Assembly (NCBI RefSeq): GCF_029633865.1
Contig: NC_079222.1
Coordinates: 29,388,166 to 29,452,165 of the forward strand
DNA from: Lampris incognitus
Lineage: Eukaryota > Chordata > Actinopteri > Lampriformes > Lampridae
DNA length: 64,000 nucleotides
Direction: 5' to 3'
In this document: in pieces, positions 58,501 to 64,000 of the stretch
Layout: the number at the start of each line of letters is the position of its first letter
Position numbering within the stretch: position 1 is the first letter of the stretch
Position numbers and translations under genes: made by a program
Notes under the pieces: generated by a model
What the model saw: the letters and a program-made list of their open reading frames with translations, nothing else
Told to the model about the DNA's origin: nothing
Database searches by the model: none

Positions 58501-58953
58501 AATGATGCCACCGTTGAGGAACGTTTCTCTGCCCTCCCCTCAGACTGCAAGGCGAATATTAGTTACAAGGCTCTCCTGCATGACCTCCTGGAAGAATTCG
58601 GCACGGAGAGCATCATGCAGGCGGCCACGTTAAAAGGGGATAATTCTTTTGAGGATGCCATTGTGAGGGCTTTGAAAAACCAGCTGCTGTTTGAAATATC
58701 TCCCAGAGCTGACTCAGCAGAGAAAAAGGCGTCCAAAAAGAAGGCCAGTCTCTTGAAACGCTTCCAACAGTTCCTCTGCAGAAAGCGTGCCAAGGTGGGC
58801 TGCATTAAGACTGAAAACATCACTGCAGCCTGTGAAGAGGAAAAGGCACCATCCGTCCGCAAGACTTCAACTTGCGAGACTAAAAAGAAGTCCCTCATTG
58901 CTAAGATGTTCACAACACTGGCCAATACCTTCAGCTGTTGTACCAGTGCCTAA
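55593..58953 (+). CDS. unrecognised 785-aa protein, four coding exons
   Basis: I do not recognise this family. Coding exons: 55593-55690, 56095-56131, 56249-56397, 56880-58953; each has clean GT-AG sites and phases join to 2358 nt. Start chosen because the ATG immediately follows the exon 2 acceptor (TTTCAG|ATGG). N-terminus MDKKVRFSVGLPHINLEEIQ; then a Met/Val-rich helix (DMVCVMAVMAMDIVQLVAST). The large last exon holds several predicted helices (SEAAEKINSVLSEIAQEAV; AIAKELSTKIFDLIKAEV; YMVNLLLVRLLTDITS), Ser/Thr-rich acidic linkers, a Cys-rich patch (MRGCLAKMMGCC), a Lys-rich segment (KKASKKKASLLKRFQQFLCR) and the end SCCTSA. No signal peptide or clear membrane span. The repeated helix pattern recalls scaffold proteins such as FSIP2, but this is only an impression. 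Open frame of 682 codons in the last exon argues for selection. Confidence 0.85.
55975..56050 (+). repeat. retroposon 3' tail with (ATT)n
   Basis: GTGCTCTGAAAGGCACCCAC then AAATAAAATTTG and ATT units, a common fish LINE-tail form. Lies in intron 2 of the unknown gene. Confidence 0.5.
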
Positions 58954-58978
58954 GGCTAGTCTTATTGTAAAACCCCTT

Positions 58979-59115
58979 TAATCAAGAATCAGGACCAATT
59001 TATTGTCATTTCCTACACTTGCGTACACAAAAAACGAAATTTCGCTTCCTCCAGCCCACAGCAGTGCAACACAAAAAACAAACATCCAAATTTCCCAAAA
59101 ATGACACCACCACAA
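58979..59115 (-). repeat. repeat family F, copy 2 (left, inverted partner of 59765-59885)
   Basis: ATCAAGAATCAGGACCAATT, ACGAAATTTCG, CCAGCCCACAGCAGTGCAAC. Begins 25 bases after the stop codon of the unknown gene, so that gene's 3' UTR either ends here or runs through the repeat. Confidence 0.75.
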
Positions 59116-59489
59116 ACATACAAAAACAGAGAGAAAAACGCAAAAAGAAAAAAAAAAGGAAAGAGAAACAGTTAAAAAAAACAGCACACTCAGTGCAACG
59201 CAGTCCAAAAAAATGTCCTCTGTCCAGAGAACGGACACCAGCCAGGATGACTTGTCAGAACTGCCGGTCTGCATGGGCTAGCAGTTAGCTTAGCCTGTCC
59301 CGCTTCTGCGTCCTGCCAGACCGCTCTGTCATGGGTGTGTGAGCTGGGTCATTGGCACTCTCCTGTCCCGTGATTGGTGTTTTAGTTCACCTGCACCCGT
59401 GTACCTGAATGACCCTTAATTCCCGGCTTCACTCAGCTCCCCTTTCTCTGATTTGCTGTCCGGTTCCTGCTAGGACAGGGCAGGCTGCC

Positions 59490-59765
59490 CGCTGCCCCCG
59501 AGCCTGAGATGCCCGGTACACCCGAGCCTAAGCCGCCCAGCATCCCATAGCCTCAGCCGCCAAGTGTCCCAGCGCCCCCAAGCCTAAGGTGCCTGGCAGC
59601 CCTGAGCTGCCTGGTGCCCCCGAGCCTAAGCTGCCCGGTACACCCGAGCCTAAGCCGCTCGGCGTCCCAGAGCCTCAGCCACCCAGCGTCCCATAGCCTC
59701 AGCTACCCAGCGTGCCGGCGCCCCGAGCCTAAGCTGCCCAGTGCACCCAAACTTGAGCTGCCCTT
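59490..59765. repeat. minisatellite, about 24-bp unit
   Basis: Tandem variants of CCCGAGCCTAAGCTGCCCGG and CCAGAGCCTCAGCCACCCAG. In one frame it reads Pro-Glu-Pro-Lys-Leu repeats, but no gene frame supports translation. Confidence 0.8.
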
Positions 59766-59885
59766 GAGTTGCGCTTCTGTGGGCTGGGTGAAACGAAATT
59801 TCGTTTCTTTTGTGTCAAGTACATGATAGAAATAGCAATAAATTGTTCTTGATTCTTGATTCTATTCTTGACTCTTGATTCTTGA
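59765..59885 (+). repeat. repeat family F, copy 3 (right, inverted partner)
   Basis: TGTGGGCTGGGTGAAACGAA, ATTTCGTTTC, AATAAATTGTTCTTGATTC then TTGATTC units. Inverted copy of 58979-59115. The pair brackets the minisatellite. Confidence 0.75.
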
Positions 59886-59970
59886 AGGCCAGCAATACAA
59901 GCGGTTTGTTAGCACACTCCTCGTTAGCCACTCCACCTTGTCACCTAGAACACTTAAAACTCCGACTTAC

Positions 59971-60102
59971 CGAGCCCACTCTCTGCACCAGCTTGATGGG
60001 GGGCTGTGGTCTCTCCTGTGCCTTAAATGCTAGTTTTTCCTCACAGGAGAAATTGCGAAAATATTCCTGTAGGATCCGGTCCATAATGTTTGCATCCATC
60101 AT
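59971..60102 (-). pseudogene. orphan first exon of a hAT/ZMYM1-like (TTF-type) gene
   Basis: Minus-strand ATG at 60102 opens 44 codons ending exactly at a donor (CTCG|GTAAGT at 59971/59970). Peptide pieces: NIMDRILQEYFRNFSCEEKL and RPQPPIKLVQRVGS, resembling the segment before the TTF zinc finger of hAT-derived proteins. No following exon is seen toward lower coordinates, where the F repeats lie. A relic or part of a longer gene cannot be told apart here. Confidence 0.45.
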
Positions 60103-60809
60103 AATTCTTCTTTTTTAAAAATTGCGAAAGACAGGACAGGAGTAGCTAGCTAGCTAAGCTAGTTAGAACAACTGAGTACAGGGCTACTACACGAGGTCAA
60201 GATAAAAAATGCAAATGTAAAAATGAACAATAAAATTGAACAATAAAGATCTGAACAGATTAATTAATTATTATAATATTTACAATATATATACAAGAAC
60301 CACAAACAACTACTATAGTAACCACTAGTTTATCTTAGGCTAATCTCTTTTCATATCTTTCTATCTTATCTTTCACCGCGCTTCGAATACCAAAAGGTAT
60401 GATGAAGACTGGAGAACAAATCAAGGATCGGAAAGGCTGAACTGGTGTTCTCTGATTAGTTAGACGGGTGTCAAATATTTTTAGGTCGAGGAAAGACTAG
60501 GTGAAGCACTGCTTCACTGGGTGGGCATTAAAACGCGTCATAAACCATAATTGTCCAATCAACAACGTGTGAGGTACTTTTTCAGCTTACATTCACTTAC
60601 AGTGGGTTAGTGAAGCAGAACACTCCCCCGTGTCACCTGAGGAGGGCGCTGTGTTGCACAATACACGCGACACTTTTTTTTAACAGTGACACTTTCTTTT
60701 TTTTATTCACAGGGGAAATATTCTAATTAAATGTTGGCATCTAAAAAAAAGATGTTTTATGTGATATTGGTGTTGTCTTATAGGAACCTCCCCTGCTGGG
60801 CTCTCTCTA

Positions 60810-61324
60810 AAAATGTGCCCGGGTTTAATGCAGAGTCTGCACACACGTACTTTGTCTGTCATGAATGATTGTAAAAATATTCTGAACCTCTTAAGAGTCT
60901 CAGATTTTGTGGAGTTGGGGAGTGAACGGATCTGGTTGTTGAAAAGTACTTTTACGAATCTCTTTCCGTCAGCTATTTCTGTTCCAGGCCTCATGCGTCA
61001 TTTCGTTGGCGATAACCCCTTCAATCCCCAGACTCCCAGCTTTGCCAGTATCTTCCCGTCCTCCAGATAGACAGGCGGGCTGATGAAGGACGCCACCGTA
61101 TCATTGTTTGTGACGTCTTTGGCGTGAATCATCGCCCCTTTCATTCGCACGCCGTCCATAAACTTGGATTTCCCGTCCTCGTCCTTCGTTGCGACTACCT
61201 CTCCACACTCTTTCGTCACCTCCTTCAGTATTTCCGTCATGGTAACTCTTTCACCCCCCCCCCCACCTCCACCGCCACTTCCACCGTCAACTCTTTGCCG
61301 TATTTCTCCCTCCTTTCTCCACAT
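60810..61324 (-). mobile_element. gag-like ORF1 fragment with CCHC knuckle (ZCCHC3-like, LINE ORF1 type)
   Basis: Minus-strand peptides: MTEILKEVTKECGEVVAT, KLGVWGLKGLSPTK (60998-61324), then after a frameshift PGTEIADGKRFVKVLF and SFMTDKVRVCRLCIKPGHIF (60707-60994). The knuckle (C..C....GH) is cut off after GHIF, before its last Cys. Such ORFs accompany fish LINEs and are often annotated as ZCCHC3-like. Confidence 0.6.
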
Positions 61325-61382
61325 TCTTCTCCACTGTCGTTCGTCGTCTGTTCACTCGTTTGTTCCGTTTCCTCTCTCATAG

Positions 61383-61386
61383 TCAG

Positions 61387-61446
<60 letters not shown>
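61383..61446. repeat. (TCAA)n microsatellite
   Basis: About 16 perfect TCAA units followed by GTTGCATTTTATGTAGCGC, the usual form of an inverted retroposon 3' tail. Confidence 0.95.
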
Positions 61447-61608
61447 GTTGCATTTTATGTAGCGCTTTTCTAGCTGCAACAGCCACTCAAATCTGAATTG
61501 TCATCGTTTCCTTTCCGGTTTTCGTTTATTTTATTCCCCTCCGTCTCTTCACCTTTCATGTTTTTATCTTTCTTTCCGTCCTTGTTCTTGATATTCGTCA
61601 TTTGTTCC

Positions 61609-61891
61609 CAGTGGCGGATCTAGAGATTTTTTCCTGGGGTGGCAAAGGGGTGACAAGACTGTGTCCCAGAGGTGGCAGCTGCCATCCCGTAGATCCGCGC
61701 CCGTGGGGGGGGGGATTCTAAATCGGCGACTTCTGTTTGAGATGAGCTTGGTGCGGGTCTCATTGACCGTCGCCATGCATGTACATAAAATATACTTTAA
61801 AAACATATTATCTGATTTATAAATGGGGTGGCAAGACTGTGTCCCAGAGGTGGCAGCTGCCACCCCTTGCCACCCCGTAGATCCGCGCCTG
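61609..61891. mobile_element. hAT non-autonomous element (283 bp) with perfect 8-bp target duplication
   Basis: Terminal repeats CAGTGGCGGATCTAG (left) and, inverted, CAGGCGCGGATCTAC (right). Perfect duplication TTTGTTCC at 61601-61608 and 61892-61899. Inside, a block GACTGTGTCCCAGAGGTGGC occurs near both ends in the same direction. No coding. Confidence 0.88.
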
Positions 61892-61910
61892 TTTGTTCCT
61901 ATCCACGCTT

Positions 61911-61941
61911 TGTGTGTGTGTGTGTGCACGCGCGCGCGTGT
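61911..61941. repeat. (TG)n/(CG)n alternating purine-pyrimidine run
   Basis: TGTGTGTGTGTG followed by GCACGCGCGCGCGTGTG. Candidate Z-DNA-forming run. Confidence 0.9.
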
Positions 61942-61944
61942 GGG

Positions 61945-63060
61945 CCGCACAACACTTATCCACCCCCAGAGTGACGGGTTAGTGGAGCGGTTTAACCACA
62001 CCCCAGCTGAACAGCTATCTACCCTAACATCCACCCATCAGCTCGACTGGGATGTGCACTTACCCCTTGTCCTCATGGTGTGCCGCTCTGCGGTCGAGGA
62101 CTCCCCTTCACGCACACCAGCCCCCCTCATGTTTGGCAGGGAAATGAGGACCCTTGCGGCGCTGGTATTTGGATGGACCCCGGATGTACCATCTGCTGCT
62201 GCGGGTCCGAGCTATGCCAGGCAGCTTCAGGACCGTTTGGACACCGCACATGCCCGGAGGCACCTGCAGAGTGTGGAGGTGCGGCAGAAAGGGATTTATG
62301 ACCTCAGTGCCAGGGGGCAACACTTGGCAGCCGGGGAGCTAGTTTGGGTCCACATCTCAATCTAGAAGAAGGGCAGGTGCTCTAAATGGGACAGCCACTG
62401 GCTGGGGCCTTGCTTGGTCTTGGGGCGGCTAGGAGAGGTTGTCTGTTGGGTAGAATTGCCCCTACAGGGGTGCAAAGTGGCGCTACACTGTGATCGGCTG
62501 GTGCTGTACAGGGGCTCTGCAGCGCCTCCGGCGGCTGGAGTGGAGGCAGGGGGGGGGACACCCGTGTTGCCTGCCGTGACATCTTGGGAAGGGGGGGGGC
62601 TATATCAACCAGCTCTGATGACGCAATAAATGGGATCCAATCTGCTGGCCCAGTGCCCAGCTCACCTCCTTGGGGGGTAGGGCAACCCAGACCAGAGCCA
62701 GGGGAGGACCGACCAGGGGATAGCACACCTACAAGGGTGACCGAGGAGGCAGCGGAGAACTCTTCCGAGGTTTAGAGATTTTGTCCTCGGGCTCGAGGAC
62801 TTTAATAAAGGGGGGGAGGGGTTAGTGTAGCCGGTTCACAAGTGTTAATTGCACATAATTGGGGGAGATGTTTAGTAGTTCCGGGAGGGGGGGATACACT
62901 GTTGCCGGGTCACGGGTTAGTGGGTCGGGTCTATGGTGAGAAAGACGACCTTCGAGCCGGGTTTAATGGCGGTGTACGGCGTGGCACAACTGCCGCACGT
63001 GAATTAAGCCACGCCCAGTTTTGAAGTGTGTTTATTAATAGCAGTGAACTCTACAGTACA
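61945..63060 (+). mobile_element. Ty3/gypsy retrotransposon fossil: integrase end, polypurine tract, 3' LTR start
   Basis: 61945-62365 encodes part of an integrase (IHPQSDGLVERFN; PLMFGREMRTLAALVFG). A polypurine tract lies near 62808-62820 and the LTR begins TGTAGCC at 62826. The LTR's 3' limit is not clear; 63060 is a guess. Upstream pol, gag and the 5' LTR are absent from the window. Broken remnant. From 63060 to 64000 I see nothing I can name. Confidence 0.75.
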
Positions 63061-64000
63061 TAGTTAGCATTTGTACAAACAAACAAAAACAAAACCCATG
63101 CACCAATTATACCAAAATAATGAAACAAATGTTGTGAATTTTACAAAGCCACAAGCAACTTACGAATGTGCTGATGTACACGTTACTCCACAGCTCGAGC
63201 CTGTGCATTTAGAGTTGAAGATGCTTGCTGGTGCTACACTCCACTTCCGTTCTCCCATACATTCAAGTAACCAAACATATAAAACCCACTGGTAATCCAT
63301 ACCTTTTCACACTGTCAGTGACCATTTCTGAATATTGCAGTGTATTCAAACCTGTGTAATTGTGTACAAGACGTGTTTAATACACGGCTTTGAGATAAGA
63401 CTGACCTTGCCGTACAGGCATTCTTGAGATCAGGGACAAAGCATGTTCTGATTTTCTTAAAAAAATAAAATAAATTCGTGATTATTTTCAAAAGCTATGT
63501 GTACATCTTTGTTCAGTTAGGTTTTGGCTATCTAGCCATGTTTTGGAACAACCTCCCTGTTGTAGCCCCCCCCCTCCTCCTTTTTGATGAATGACATGTC
63601 TGCCGGATCAGCACTAGATTCCTGTCAACACCGTCAGACAGAAACGTCTGTAAATGATCTGGAATGAACTCATCACAGATATTCTGACGTTTCGCAGTTT
63701 ACTGGTTCTCTTAATGATGCACACACGTTTTCAAATGGATCATACCACCTTGTAAAAGTTAAGATTAGTCAGTGTTTAATGACTGCAGTTTAGGTTGTAT
63801 AGATTAACCAATTTTGTGCTAAATCTCCACAATATAAATATAATTAAGTGATATTTAGAAGCATAAAAATTACACATTAACTTTGTAAATGAGACTATTT
63901 TATTAACAAATGTTATTGAGGGAACAAAACACATATTCTTAAAAAAAACCCACAAAAGACCATCTGACGGAGTTGACGAGGCATCAACAGTGGTGAATTT

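Overview
This window is nuclear DNA from a teleost fish. The genes are intron-split with GT-AG junctions. The repeat set is typical of bony fish: Rex3, L2/CR1-like and L1-like LINEs, several tRNA-derived SINE families, Tc1, hAT, Harbinger and Helitron remnants, and long CA, AT and GA microsatellites. I found no prokaryotic features, tRNA genes or CRISPR arrays.

Three host genes are supported. (1) On the minus strand, 1302-4193, is a complete eight-exon GPI-type alpha-carbonic anhydrase of the CA4/CA15 group (316 aa by my splicing). (2) On the minus strand, 8827-39151, is a complete ten-exon dgcr2 (530 aa): signal peptide, LDL-receptor class A, C-type lectin, VWFC, transmembrane and PPxY-bearing tail. 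Its introns, mainly intron 1 (about 17 kb) and intron 2 (about 5.6 kb), hold most of the mobile elements. The two genes lie head to tail, which matches the Dgcr2-Car15 neighbourhood of mouse and the CA15 pseudogenes near human DGCR2. (3) On the plus strand, 54.2-58.95 kb, is a five-exon gene encoding a 785-aa protein I do not recognise. It has a CCAAT/E-box/TATA promoter and a GA-repeat 5' leader.

Layout: 0-1.3 kb, interspersed repeat; 1.3-4.3, ca15-like gene; 4.3-5.8, intergenic with an orphan TATA motif; 5.8-8.8, probable dgcr2 3' UTR holding an array of AT-rich hairpins; 8.8-39.2, dgcr2; 39.2-39.6, CpG-rich promoter; 39.6-54.1, intergenic mobile-element graveyard (short palindromes, a 204-bp palindrome, Helitron, Rex3, an ERV-like fossil, a hAT transposase with one internal stop, a nuclease-domain LINE tail, an L1 tail); 54.1-59, the unknown gene; 59-64, inverted repeat ends, minisatellite, hAT and LINE ORF1 fragments, a hAT MITE with perfect 8-bp duplication, and a Ty3/gypsy 3' fossil.

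Exon boundaries were deduced by hand from splice sites, reading phase and remembered family sequences. No alignment or database search was run.
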